NCBI GenBank assembly: GCA_017893485.1
Contig: CM030364.1
Location: forward strand, 244,975,818 to 245,039,817
Direction of reading: 5' to 3'
Source of the DNA: Hemerocallis citrina
Lineage: Eukaryota > Streptophyta > Magnoliopsida > Asparagales > Asphodelaceae
DNA: 64,000 nucleotides
A program made the position numbers and the translations under genes. The notes below the pieces were generated by a model that searched no databases, was not told the origin of the DNA, and was given only the letters and a program-made list of their open reading frames with translations. This document shows, in pieces, positions 12,202 through 22,796 of the stretch (its first letter is position 1; each line of letters starts with the position of its first letter).

Positions 12202-13020
12202 TATTATATTAAGAAAAACTAAATTGCCTTTTAATTAAGTTTAACAGTGTTTTGACCAACTACTAATATGTAGTACAAACTTTGTTCCTATCCTCGATAG
12301 TTTTGTCCAATTTGGACCACCTCTCAATCCCAATTTACACACAGAAATCTATTTTTTAATAAGCGTGTAGAAATCTAGAATGACTTATATTTTGAAACGA
12401 AAGGAGTAATAAAGAAATAGGCCTATAAAAATTTATATGTGTATATATTAGGTTTTAATTAATGTTTAATTAAGATTAAAGATTATTTAACATTAAATTA
12501 GAATTAAATTAAGAGTTAATTATGAATTAATTATAATCTAATTTTAATTTTTCCCTTGGACGGGAAATTATTTCCCGTCTTCTCGTCCATTGTTAAATTT
12601 CTTTTTTTCCTGGGACGAGACATCATTTATCGTATGTTCGATTTTTTAAAATCAAAACCTAAATTTTGAGTTAAGACAACTACAATTGAAACCCAAAATT
12701 TATATTCCTATATGTCAAATACCAAAATTTGAGATTCAACGACTACAGATGCTCTAAGAATTGAAATTAATATTACACAATAATTTTGGACTAATTTGAA
12801 AAAAAATCTACTTTTTTTTTAAAGAATGGTCTAAAATATTGTGTACAATTTACACACATAAAAGTATGTTGAAAGGCCATAAAGAGTTTGAGTTGAACTA
12901 CGTGGTCCAAATTGGACAAAACTATCGAGGATAGGAACAAAGTTTGTACTACAGATTAGTAGTTGGTTAAAATACTGTTAAAGTTAATTAAAAAGCAATT
13001 TAGTTTTTCTTAATATAATA

Positions 13021-13253
13021 CCCCTCCGTAAAATGAGCTATCAATTGTAAAATATCCAATTTTTCATCCTCTATAATTTTAGTATTACTAATTTTATAAA
13101 AAAGATATGGGTAAAATTGAAAATGTCATAAAAAATATGTGATGGATATTTAAGAATGACAAGATATTTACCTCGAAAATCTAAAATGACTTATATTTTG
13201 ATAAATAAAAAACAAAATTAGAATGACTTATATATATATTTTAACAGAGGAAA
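13021..13253 (+). mobile_element. Stowaway-type MITE M4
   Basis: cccctccgt...acagaggaaa; internally the same as M1-M3 with decayed ends. Left and right flanks (12,905-13,020 and 13,254-13,375) are inverted copies of each other. Confidence 0.8.
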
Positions 13254-14037
13254 TATTATATTAAGAAAGACTAAATTGCCTTTTAATTAACTTTAATAGT
13301 ATTTTGACCAACTACTAATTTGTAGTACAAACTTTGTTCCTATCCTCGATAGTTTTGTCCAATTTGGACCACCTCTCAATCCCAATTTACACACATAAAT
13401 TTATTTTTAATAAGCGTGTAGAAATCTAGAATAACTTATATTTTGAAACGAAAGGAGTAATAAAGAAATAGACCTATAAAAATTTATATATGTATATATT
13501 AGGTTTTAATTAATATTTAGTTAAGATTAAAAATTATTTAACATTAAATTAGAATTAAATTAAGAGTTAATTATGAATTAATTATGAGCTAATTTGAATT
13601 TTGCTCTTGGACAGGAAATTATTTCCCGTCTTCCCGTCCGTTGTTAAAGTTCTTTTTTTTTGGGACGGGACATCATTTATTGTATGTTCGATTTTTTAAA
13701 ATCAAAACCCAAATTTTGAGTTAGAACGACTACAACTGAAACCCAAAATATGAGATTCAACGACTACGCTCTAAGAAATGAAATTAATATTACACATTAA
13801 TTTTGGACTAATTTGAAAAAAAAAATCTATTTTTTTTGAAAGACTGGTCGAAGATCTTATGTACAATTTACACACATAAAAGTATGTTGAAAGGCCATAA
13901 AGAGTTTGAGTTGTACTACGTGTCTAAATTGAACAAAACTATCGAGGATAGGAACAAAATTTGTACTACAGATTAGTAGTTGGTCAAAATACTGTTAAAG
14001 TTAATTAAAAGGAAATTTAGTTTTTCTTAATATAATA

Positions 14038-14272
14038 CTCCATCCGTAAAATGAGCTATCAATTATAAAATATCCAATTTTTCATCTTCTATAATTTTAG
14101 TATTACTCATTTTATAAAAAAGATAAGAGTAAAATTGAAAATGTCATAAAAAAGTATTTGATGGATATTTAAGAATGACAAGACATTTACCTAGAAAATC
14201 TAAAATGACTTATATTTTGATAAATAAAAAACAAAATTAGAATGACTTATATATATTTTAAAACGAAGGGAG
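14038..14272 (+). mobile_element. Stowaway-type MITE M5
   Basis: ctccatccgt...acgaagggag with TA flanks, followed by the inverted flank. Confidence 0.8.
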
Positions 14273-14900
14273 TATTATATTAAGAAAAACTAAATTGGCT
14301 TTTAATTAACTTTAACAGTATTTTGACCAACTACTAATCTGTAGTACAAACTTTGTTCCTATCCTCGATTGTTTTGTCTAATTTGGACCACCTCTCAATC
14401 CCAATTTACACACATAAATCAATTTTTTAATAAGCGTGTAGAAATCTAGAAAGACTTATATTTTGAAACGAAAGGAGTAATAAAGAAATAGGCCTATAAA
14501 AATTTATGTGTATATATTAGGTTTTAATTAATATTTAATTAAGATTAAAGTTTATTGAACATTAAATTAGGATTAAATTAAGATTTAATTATGAATTAAT
14601 TATGAGCTAATTTGAATTTTGCTCTTGGACGGAAAATTATTTCCCGTCTTCTCGTCCGTTGTTAAATTTCTTTTTTTCCTGGGACGAGACATCATTTATG
14701 GTATGTTCGATTTTTTAAAATTAAAACCGAAATTTTTAGTTAGAACGACTACAACTGAAACCCAAAATTTGTAGGAACAGATGCACTAAGAAATGAAATT
14801 AATATTACACATTAATTTTGGACTAATTTGAAAAAGAAAAAAAATCTATTTTTTCAAAGAATGGTCTAAAATCTTGTGTACAATTTTGCAAGAGTTTTAG

Positions 14901-15287
14901 TTGAACTACTAACCCGATAGTTGTATATGTAAATATTTTGTAAGAAGGAAAAATATTATACAAACAAAGACCATTTTTTTCTTGATAATTTACCAGTTTT
15001 TTTCTTTTAGATTGTTTGTTTGTTTTTTTTAAATTTTTTAAACAATGTCATAACTATATACACTGGGGAGAAAATGAAGAAGATGGGAATAACTTAAAAA
15101 CACATATATTTCTAAATTATGTGACATACCTAACATCTAACACAATATAACCATTATTGACAATAATATTAATCAACCCAAAGCAGCAACAAAATAAGAA
15201 GAAAAAGGATAATTTATTCGACTATACATTGAAGTTTACTAATTTTTATCGTAAAATAACCTTATCCACTCTTTGTTGTCTGCAATT
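14901..15287. other. AT-rich spacer, nothing recognised
   Basis: A short unique-looking stretch between the MITE array and the LINE-like insertion. No long frame, RNA gene or repeat identified. Confidence 0.4.
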
Positions 15288-15300
15288 ACCCTAAAGTCTA
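15288..15300. other. Left target-site duplication of the LINE-like element
   Basis: accctaaagtcta here recurs exactly at 31,913-31,925, directly after the poly(A) tract. A 13-bp TSD is typical of target-primed reverse transcription. Confidence 0.88.
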
Positions 15301-16270
15301 TCGACGACTTTAATACAAGACCAAGAAAAGCCACTCTCTCCTCTGAAAAAGAAAACCCCCTCTCTCCTCTTCGCCCCTTCTCCGCCCAGATCCCGCTCCC
15401 TTCTGCCATAACCCTCCTTCCTCCATTCTTTAATGTATTAGATCTCGTCAGACTATCCATACACATCTCCTTTTTGAGTCCATCCTCCTCGATTTTGCTT
15501 CTCCCTTCATTTTTCATACGTTCGCCTCCTGCTTCTCACGTTGCGCAGAGCATTGCGCGATGGGCTGCTCTCGCACTCGCCCCCCTCCGTTCTCTGTTCT
15601 CCCGGCTGTGGTGCTTGTGCGGTGGTTTCCAGGGCCAAATCTGGCCTTAATTTTCGGTGGTATTCAGCTGTTTCTGCGGGCATCAATGTAGGCTTTGTCG
15701 TCCTCCCTTATCTTATTTGCTTCCGTGTTGCACCCTCTCTAAGTATCTCTTGATTTGCTGCTTTGTTTAGGTTGTTTTAATTCCCGGTTGCTCCCTATAG
15801 TTTTTAGGGGGGACTATTGCTTCTATTACTTTCTTGATTTCTAGTACAGTGTGGATCTCAGTTGTTGATCTTCTCCTTTGCTCTTAATCTTAGTCTGCAA
15901 GTGGTTTCTACCATCTGGTTCTCTACTGTATTGATTTATTCCTTTTCTTATGTTGCTTGTTCTCTACAGTATTATTAGTTATCAATTTTAGTTATTTATT
16001 GTTTGGATTGCTTTTCTTCGTTGATTTCCTCCTCTTCTCTTCTTTTTATATCCCCCTCTATTTTGAGGAATTGTTGCTGATCTTTTCAGCTTCGTCACCG
16101 ATTGCTTCAAATCAGTTTGAGTTATCTGAGCCTAATTTTGCTTGGAGACTTTTTTGGACTGGATTCAGTCATGGTGAATCCAACTAGTTATGTGACAGTC
16201 CAGGATTTGAGAAACACCACAACTATAGCTTCTTTCTCTTTCCTCTCCCATCTTCCCTATTCTTTCTTCC

Positions 16271-16725
16271 TTGTCTAGTATCAACCCTCATTTGATTTCC
16301 TTTAGATGCCTCCTTTCTGGGCATTTCAAACGGATGTACGTAAATAAAATGAAGTGTATCTTCTGTGACAAGTCCGGTCACTCTCGCAATCTATGTTTTT
16401 CTCTTCGAAAAATTCTTGTCTTGCCCAGGGATAGGGCCTTATCTGCCAAACTTCTCTCATTTCTTAACTTTCCCCTTTTGAAGCTCAGGCTCAATGAACG
16501 CTTGTCGAAGAGGTTTAGTATTAAGTTTGGTAAGAGCAATACTTCTGCAGCAGATATTCCTTTTCGAGTGTCGCTCCCTCCTCTTTCTACCACCCCCCAT
16601 ATCACTTCCCTTTCTGCTTCGCAATCTCTTAAAAAGTCTAACTTTTTTGAAAATAGTGTGGTTATTTCAATGCACGTTTCCTCACCTTTCTCATATCACT
16701 TGAATGAAGGTTTTTCTATGGTTAC
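16271..16725 (+). pseudogene. Zinc-knuckle (LINE ORF1-like) protein, split by insertion
   Basis: The frame encodes a perfect CCHC zinc knuckle, CIFCDKSGHSRNLC (CX2CX4HX4C, 16,355-16,396). Just before it is a decayed one, SFRCLLSGHFKRMY, in which the first and last Cys positions read Ser and Tyr. Tandem knuckles of this type occur in plant LINE-associated ORF1-like nucleic-acid-binding proteins. The frame has no obvious ATG at its left end; a polypyrimidine tract and TAG near 16,280-16,308 could be splice acceptors. It runs directly into the Tat insertion at 16,726. Removing the insertion and one GTTAC copy leaves the frame open into 30,115 and beyond, so the coding region was disrupted by the Tat insertion. 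Confidence 0.7.
16721..16725. other. Left TSD (GTTAC) of the Tat element
   Basis: GTTAC here and at 30,110-30,114, directly outside the TG...CA ends of the LTR element. Confidence 0.95.
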
Positions 16726-17387
16726 TGTTGCCGCTAAATTTGGTGTGGGGGCAAACAGATAGAACTTGTGGATTCTTGGGGAAACTGAATAGGGAAACCT
16801 GCGTACCTGTTCCGTCGGGCCTCGTTCGTCGTTCCTGCCGTGCACCTGCAAAAAGTGCGAGACACCGGGGTTGTTCCCGGCGACGCACCCTCCGACGCTC
16901 AAGTCAGTAATCTGGCAGACTATGAAAGAGCGTAAAAAACTGGTGAAAGATTGATTACCTGTTAATGGAGGTGGGTGAGGGGTATTTATAGGCGTCTTAG
17001 GGAATGGTTTTAGGAATGTAATCCCCGTGATTAGATAAGGAATATTCCTCGTAGTCAGATAAGGTATGTAATCTGATAAGGTATATTCCCTGTAATCAGT
17101 TAAGGAATTTTAATCCCCAAATCCCAGTGAAAAGGTAGATGTCCATCAGGGCCGTTGATCGTGTTTAATCAGGGATCCTGACTCTGTCTTGTTGGATTGG
17201 GAGCGCAGCGGGTTGAGATCCACGCCCTCTTGTTGGCGGATCCATTCGCGGACCATTGGGCCCTAGGAGGGCAGATCCAATACCCGTTTTGGTCCTCTTG
17301 TGGGCGAAATTACCGTTTTACCCTCAGGTCTCAAGATTCGTGCCTGATTTGGACGGTTCCGATTAAATCCCATTTTTAGCCATATCA
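16726..17387 (-). repeat. 3' LTR of the Tat element
   Basis: 662 bp, TGTTGCCGCTAAATTTG to TTAGCCATATCA on the plus strand; appears identical to 29,448-30,109. Confidence 0.96.
16983..16990 (-). promoter_or_regulatory. TATA box in the 3' LTR
   Basis: The minus strand reads TATAAATA in the context CGCCTATAAATACCCC; it is the counterpart of the 5' LTR box at 29,705-29,712. Firing from this copy would read into the left flank (LINE-like element). Confidence 0.6.
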
Positions 17388-17405
17388 CGAGCCCCCCACT
17401 CCTAA
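17388..17405 (-). other. Polypurine tract of the Tat element
   Basis: The minus strand reads TTAGGAGTGGGGGGCTCG immediately next to the 3' LTR; this is the expected site of plus-strand DNA priming. Confidence 0.75.
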
Positions 17406-17789
17406 AGGCTGAGCTTGATCGGCCTTTGAGGAGTAGTCTAGCTGTTTTTTAATGGCTGGTAGAGTTGTATCGGAGCCCAAATGGAAGGTTTTGAATCTTG
17501 AAGGAGGTAGTTTGGTGATTTTTCAAGCGGATTGAACTCTGAGTCGCTCCTGAGCTCTTATGGTCGTGTGGTGTTCTTGCAGGGATATCCTATTAACTTC
17601 GCAAAGTGTCAATTCGTCATTCGGTGGTCTTGTATACTTGGAGCACGCTTTAGACCCCCCTAGAGTTCGCTGGCGAAGGGGCCGAGGTCCATATGCGGTT
17701 CGGCGAGCTTTTCCAGAGAGGGAAGCGAGTTCGGCAGGGCTGCGAGCGTCAGGAGCGAGTTCGGCGGTCCGCCGAACTTGTTTTTCCCC

Positions 17790-18884
17790 TATAAGAGGGT
17801 CGGTGCCACGAACGCTCGGCAGGGGTGCCGAACCTGTTTTTTCCCTATAAGAGGGTCGGTGCCACGAACGCTCGGCAGCGGTGCCGAACCGGTTTTTTCC
17901 CTATAAGATGGTTGGTGCCACGAACGCTCGGCGGCGGTGCCGAACCTGTTTTTTCCATATAACAGGGTCGGTGCCACGAACGCTCGGCAGCGGTGCCGAA
18001 CCTGTTTTTTCCATATAACAGGGTCGGTGCCACGAACGCTCGGCAGCGGTGCCGAACCTGTTTTTTCCATGTAACAGGGTCGGTGTCACGAATGCTCGGC
18101 AATGGATGCCGAGCGTGACTTTTTCCCCTATAACAGGGTCGGTGTCACGAACGCTCGGCAGTGGGTGCCGAGCGTGACTTTTTCCCCTATAACAGGGTCG
18201 GTGTCACGAATGCTCGGCAGTGGGTGCCGAGCGTGACTTTTTCCCCTATAACAGGGTCGGTGTCACGAATGCTCGGCAGTGGGTGCCGAGCGTGACTTGT
18301 TCCCCATAACATGGTCGGTGTCACGAATGCTCGGCAGTGCGTGCCGAGCGTGACTTTTTCCCCTATAACAGGGTCGGTGTCACGAATGTTCGGCAGTGCG
18401 TGCCGAGCGTGACTTTTTCCCCTATAACAGGGTCGGTGTCACGAATGCTCGGCAGTGGGTGCCGAGCGTGACTTGTTCCCCATAACATGGTCGGTGTCAC
18501 GAATGCTCGGCAGTGCGTGCCGAGCGTGACTTTTTCCCCTATAACAGGGTCGGTGTCACGAATGCTCGGCAGTGGGTGCCGAGCGTGACTTTTTCCTATA
18601 ACAGGGTCGGTGTCACGAATGCTCGGCGGTGGGTGCCGAGCGTGACTTTTTCCCCTATAACAGGGTCGGTGTCACGAATGCTCGGCGGTGGGTGCCGAGC
18701 GTGACTTTTTCCCCTATAACAGGGTCGGTGTCACAAATGCTCGGCAGTGGGTGCCGAGCGTGACTTTTTCCCCTATAACAGGGTCGGTGTCACAAATGCT
18801 CGGCAGTGGGTGCCGAGCGTGACTTGTTCCCTATAACAGGGTCGGTGTCACGAATGCTCGGCAGTGCGTGCCGAACGCCCAGAC
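17790..18884 (+). repeat. Hairpin minisatellite array I (56/59-bp unit, about 19 copies)
   Basis: The first five units or so are 56 bp (gggtcggtgccacgaacgct...); later ones are 59 bp (gggtcggtgtcacgaatgct...). Each contains an inverted repeat: GCTCGGCA, a 5-nt loop, TGCCGAGC, extended by GTCAC/GTGAC with a 4-nt bulge in the 59-bp type. Variant units (catggtcgg, and loops gtgcg or gtggg) recur in a pattern that suggests block duplication. In the element this is the region before the PPT. For the opposite-strand gene it is directly upstream of the TATA box. Confidence 0.92.
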
Positions 18885-19122
18885 TTGTTCATGTGAGTTT
18901 GTCTTTTCTGCGCGCCATTTGAACGTCTGACAATTCTGACACTTCTGACAACCCTGACAGATGGGACGTTCATTAATTGCAGTGACCCCTGGGGTTCCAT
19001 CAGATGGGATGGCATTAAATGCATCTCATGATTCGCTGCGGTTAACGAGGGATCGTTCCGCCGCTTGGTTTAGATGGGCCGGTCGTACAAGCCCATTAGC
19101 CTCGTGGGGAGTGCCCCCCTTC

Positions 19123-19129
19123 TATAAAT
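19123..19129 (+). promoter_or_regulatory. TATA box of the opposite-strand gene in the Tat element
   Basis: TATAAAT in cttctataaatccttgcc, followed by a C/T-rich stretch and, 146 bp after its last base, by the first ATG (19,275). Several ctgaca copies lie upstream at 18,925-18,960. Position and context fit a plant Pol II core promoter pointing away from the 3' LTR. Confidence 0.65.
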
Positions 19130-19274
19130 CCTTGCCCCCCCCCTCTCATTTCTCACTTCTCCTCTCATTTGCTCAGGCGTTCTCTAGTGTTTCAGGCGAG
19201 TTTTTCCGGGCACCGGTGTTTGACTCAGGCAAGGTTTTTCGGCAGCTCTTTCCTTTCAAGGTAATTTATAAGTT

Positions 19275-21392
19275 ATGTCTGTAGCTTCTGTCTCAGATGA
19301 AGTCTCTTGGTCCGAGCCCTCCCTTGAAGGCGTCGAGGCCTCGTCTCCGAACCCACCTAAGGGGAAGGTGTTCGGGAAGGATTCCATCGTCGTGGATCCG
19401 AAGAGGATGGGGGAGTTCGGACAGCTACCGGGTCCGTTGACGGGTCTGCATAGGGTCAGGGAGCTCCCGAAGGACCAGACCGAGCGGATTGTCCATGGGA
19501 GGGAGAGGACCTTCGAGGAGAATGAAGCGAGGGAGACGACGGAGGCGGATGATGCGGCGTCGATCCTGCGCGAGGAGGAGTTGGTGGCGATCCGGGATGC
19601 TTTTTTCATCCCGGAGGAGTACGAAATCATGCTGCCGGGCCCCGGAGTTAGGGCCAATTCGCCGCTGCCAGTGACCATGTGTTGCTGGCCGGTTGATGCC
19701 TTTATCGCCGATGCCCGGCTACCTCTCCACGCGTTCGCAATTACCGTGGTGAGCTAGTACGGGGTCTGCCCTATTCAGCTCATGCCGAACGCGTGGCGAG
19801 TGATTAATGGCTTCGTTCTTCATTGCCAGGCCGCGGGGATCGAACCGCAGCTGAACGTGCTTCGAACGATATACCGGCTCCACCAAGGGAACAAGTCGGA
19901 GTACCGGTATTATCTGACTCCGAGGCACGGCGGCAGGCTCGTGGTTTGCCCGGACTCTATCAAGCACTGGCGAGAGAAGTGGGTCGTCGTGCGGAGTCGA
20001 GAGGCCTGGCCGATCCCCACCAATTGGGCAGAAGGGGTGACCAAGAGGGCGACGGCGCTGCCGAGACTCTCAGTAGAAGAAGAAGGGGCGGTTCGGACCC
20101 TTCTCGACCGGCCGAAGTACGACTGGAAGGAGTTGACGGAAGACGTTCTTTACAGGGGAGGGCTCGGCCGCGTAGATCCTAGTACGCGGCTTTTCGCCAA
20201 GTTCTTTTTTCCGTACTTGCTGCCTTGTTCTTCTTTTGTGCTAATCATTTTTTTTTCTTTTGATGTAGAATCTATGGACTACGAGGCGGTGTTGGCGCTC
20301 CGGGCTGGGCTCGCCAGTAAGGCGCCGAGGAAGCGCAAGAGGGTCGCGTCGAAGCTGCCCTCGACCCCGAAGGTGCCGAGGATTGCGGCCCCCGACCAGG
20401 TGGTGGAGGTTGCGGACGACCCGGTCGTCACCGTGGCGGGGCCTTCGGCTACTGCTCCTGTGGGGGATTTCCCCATTGCCGCCGCGCTCGCCATGCCGAC
20501 CCCGCCGCTAACCGTAGCAGGCGAGGAGCTCCTGACGGAGGAGCACAAGCGGATCCACATTCCGGACTGGCAGGTCCGGAGGCACGATGGGTTCCTCGGG
20601 AACTCGTTGGCGAGTATGCAGGCCGTCAAGCATCTCGCCACCCCGAAGGACCGCGCCGCCATGGACGCGGGGAGGCAGGGCGACGATGTGATCGAGATCG
20701 CTCGTTCGGCGGTATCGGTAAGTTCCGAGTTCCCTTCATTCGTTTCATCTTGAATCACAAAATTTTTCTAACTCTCTGAGTTCTTCCTCTTTCCCTTGCA
20801 GATCGTCGTCCACTTCGGTCACCTCACCGAAAGGCTGACCGCCCTCGAGAAGGAGCTGAAGCAAGAGTCCGACCAGGCTCGGAACGAGAAGGCTCGGATG
20901 TCGAACCAGCTCGACAAGCTCCGAGTCGAGCATGAAGGCCGGTCTGCGAGGATCCAGCACCTCGAGGCCGAAGTGAAGAGGCTGGAGGACGAGCTGCGTC
21001 GGGAGAAGGAGGGATCGGCCAATCAGTTGGCCGAGGCCGAGGCGAAGCAGGCGGCGGCTGTGAAGGAGGTGGAGGACGCCACCTTGAAGAAGGGCCAGGG
21101 GTACCTCGCACAGAATATGGTGAAGGCTTTCGCCACTGCTCTTGACCGGGTGCGAGAGGCATACCCCGGGGTGGACGTCTCGGGATGGCGACTCTTCCCC
21201 GGACACGTCGAGGGCTTCGACCCCGAGTCCGAAGGGGAAGAGGAGGAGGAGGAGGAGGACGGCGCTGATGCCGATGCCGGGATTACTGGCGAGGTCCCGA
21301 GCGCCACGGCCACTCCGCTGGCGGCGGCGTCTCCTTCGGCGAAGTCGACCCCCACTCCGCCTCGTCGCCCGGGAAAAGAGGTCGAGCACTGA
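19275..21392 (+). CDS. Opposite-strand protein 1 of the Tat element (putative gypsy-type, Transposase_28-like)
   Basis: Probable structure: exon 1 19,275-20,181; intron 20,182-20,268 (GT...gatgtAG; phase 1 kept); exon 2 20,269-20,717; intron 20,718-20,801 (GTAAGT...cccttgcAG; phase 0); exon 3 20,802-21,392. One in-frame TAG at 19,755-19,757 interrupts exon 1; the reading frame is the same on both sides. The region around FALPNAWRV-like PNAWRVINGFVLHCQ, YLTPRHGG and HWREKWVVV resembles the 'putative gypsy-type transposon' domain common in plant repeats. Exon 2 is basic then Pro/Ala-rich. Exon 3 is a long coiled coil (HLTERLTALEKELKQESDQA...) ending in an acidic stretch (seven Glu) and a Pro-rich tail. 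Function is unknown. It is transcribed against gag-pol but does not overlap it. Confidence 0.72.
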
Positions 21393-21676
21393 ATCCGCCT
21401 CTCGTTTTATTGTTTTTGGCTGTTTCTGCTCTTTTTCTCCCCTTTTTTTTTTCTTTCTTTCGAACTTTGTAATGCCTAATAGCGGACTGGCCACCGCTTC
21501 TTTTGACGTGAATGAAATCAAAATTTTTGCAAGTGTTGGTGCTCGGAAATTTCTGTTTTACGCCCCCTCTTTAGCCGAACTGTTAGTCCATGTTTTTAGA
21601 GATGAAATTTTTTTCAAGTGCGGTGCTTCGGCCACGCTCAACGTTTTTGCTGATTGCTCCGATTTCTTTGCAGCTT

Positions 21677-22588
21677 ATGGTGATCCCCCAAGACGTCGAG
21701 CTTTCCCGCCCGGACGAAGAGGTTAGAGCCGAGGCTGGACTAGGGGCGACGAGGCTGTGTCTGGCGAGGTGTAGGGAGAAACTTTATGAGGTCGAGCTCG
21801 GATTGCGCCGAGCCGAGAGCGAGAGGAAGCATCTCCAGCTCGTCCTTGGCCGGCGTGATATCGAGATTCGTCGTTTGGAAAGCCGAATCGCCGAGCTCAT
21901 ACCCGAAGGTGAACACTTGCCCACTGATTTCAGTAATGAGATTCGTGTTCAGTGCATTCGTCATAATTTGTCCAAAATAACAGCGGAGAAGGACGAGTTG
22001 CTTTCCGAGATACAGCATCTGCAGTCCGTAGAGGCGAAGCTCCGGAGTGAGGGCGAGGGGCTGACGGCCGAGGTGGCCAAGTTGACGACTGAACGAGTCG
22101 AGTTGACTGCTGAAGTCGAAGCGCTCAAGAGGGCGACGGTGGATAAAAGCATCGAAGTCACCCACCTTCGGCGCCTCGTCGCTAGTCGATCTGGAGTGCC
22201 GGACTCCGCGATACCCCCACGTTTCGAAGTCGATGTTAAAGACGACTCGTTGCGGGACAGGATCTCAGAGTTGGAGGCGGAAGTGGCTCGTCTGAAGCCA
22301 CATTCAGGGCCGATCAACGTTCGAAGCACGTCATGCACTCGTGCTGAGAGTGAGCGGGGCATTACTTTCTATGAGATGGCGACCCGTCAGCGGATCGGCC
22401 AACCAAGCCCGGGGGACGCGCAGAGCTCGGTGGCAATCTCCTCGAGCGGGGCGTCTGTCGGCGTAGCTGCCAGGAGCGGTGCCGAGGATACGTCCCAGTT
22501 TGCCGGCTTGGGGTCGCGCTCCGGGGACAAGCGTCGTCACTCTCGAGTGTCCCTGAAGCGGAATGCTCCAGCTCCGAAGAAGCGCTGA
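21677..22588 (+). CDS. Opposite-strand protein 2 of the Tat element (coiled coil)
   Basis: The open frame continues upstream to 21,590, but a strong acceptor (ttctttgcAG, ending at 21,673) lies just before the ATG at 21,677, which opens a 303-codon frame starting MVIPQDVELSRPDEE. It is therefore probably a downstream exon of the same transcription unit or of a second gene with a non-coding first exon; the donor was not identified. Residues from about 20 to 165 are heptad-rich (RRAESERKHLQL, AEKDELLSEIQHLQS, LTAEVAKLTTERVELTAEVE), and a second short coiled coil (RDRISELEAEVARLK) lies near residue 200. The C-terminus is Ser/Gly-rich and basic (KRNAPAPKKR). No enzyme motif. Similar coiled-coil products are known from opposite-strand ORFs of Tat-clade elements, without a defined role. 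Confidence 0.62.
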   Translation: MVIPQDVELSRPDEEVRAEAGLGATRLCLARCREKLYEVELGLRRAESERKHLQLVLGRRDIEIRRLESRIAELIPEGEHLPTDFSNEIRVQCIRHNLSKITAEKDELLSEIQHLQSVEAKLRSEGEGLTAEVAKLTTERVELTAEVEALKRATVDKSIEVTHLRRLVASRSGVPDSAIPPRFEVDVKDDSLRDRISELEAEVARLKPHSGPINVRSTSCTRAESERGITFYEMATRQRIGQPSPGDAQSSVAISSSGASVGVAARSGAEDTSQFAGLGSRSGDKRRHSRVSLKRNAPAPKKR

Positions 22589-22722
22589 AGTGGTCGGTTC
22601 CGCGAGTTCTTTGCTCTCTTTTTTTTTTGCTTTTCGCTAAGTGTGACGAGTCGGTATTGTAAATACCCTTTGTTGAGTCGTGCTCCTGTTTGTGTTTGCC
22701 TTTGTATCGCATCTGTTTCATC

Positions 22723-22728
22723 AATAAA
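22723..22728 (+). terminator. Polyadenylation signal of the opposite-strand unit
   Basis: AATAAA in catcaataaatgcg, 134 bp after the stop at 22,588 and before repeat array II; preceded by T/G-rich sequence as in plant 3' ends. Confidence 0.6.
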
Positions 22729-22796
22729 TGCGTTATTGCCGAACTTGCGTGTTTTATTGCTGTGAATGTTGTCTGTCATGGGGTAACTTCTGAACT

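Larger units (their letters stand above)
8002..14900 (+). repeat. Array of six ~1.04 kb units with embedded MITEs
   Basis: The block ataggcctataaaaattta and what follows begins near 8002, 8873, 9912, 12,418, 13,469 and 14,489. Spacings are about 0.87-1.06 kb once the 1,450 bp added by the insertion in unit 3 is subtracted. Each unit has an AT-rich part with repeated TTAATTAA, a GACGGGAAAT/ATTTCCCGTC palindrome, and a part ending tggtccaaattggacaaaac; units 1-5 then lead into a Stowaway-type MITE. From the second MITE on, the MITE is followed by an inverted copy of its left flank, so MITE plus flanks form a ~470-bp imperfect palindrome. No protein-coding frame. Confidence 0.85.

Noticed and set aside
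17790..18884. Regular repeat array resembling a CRISPR array
   Set aside because: Units are contiguous head-to-tail with no unique spacers, in a plant retrotransposon; it is a minisatellite.
20745..21521. Long minus-strand open frame (258 codons) opposite the coiled-coil exons
   Set aside because: Low-complexity Arg/Ser/Leu-rich shadow of the plus-strand gene; splice sites and AATAAA support only the plus strand.
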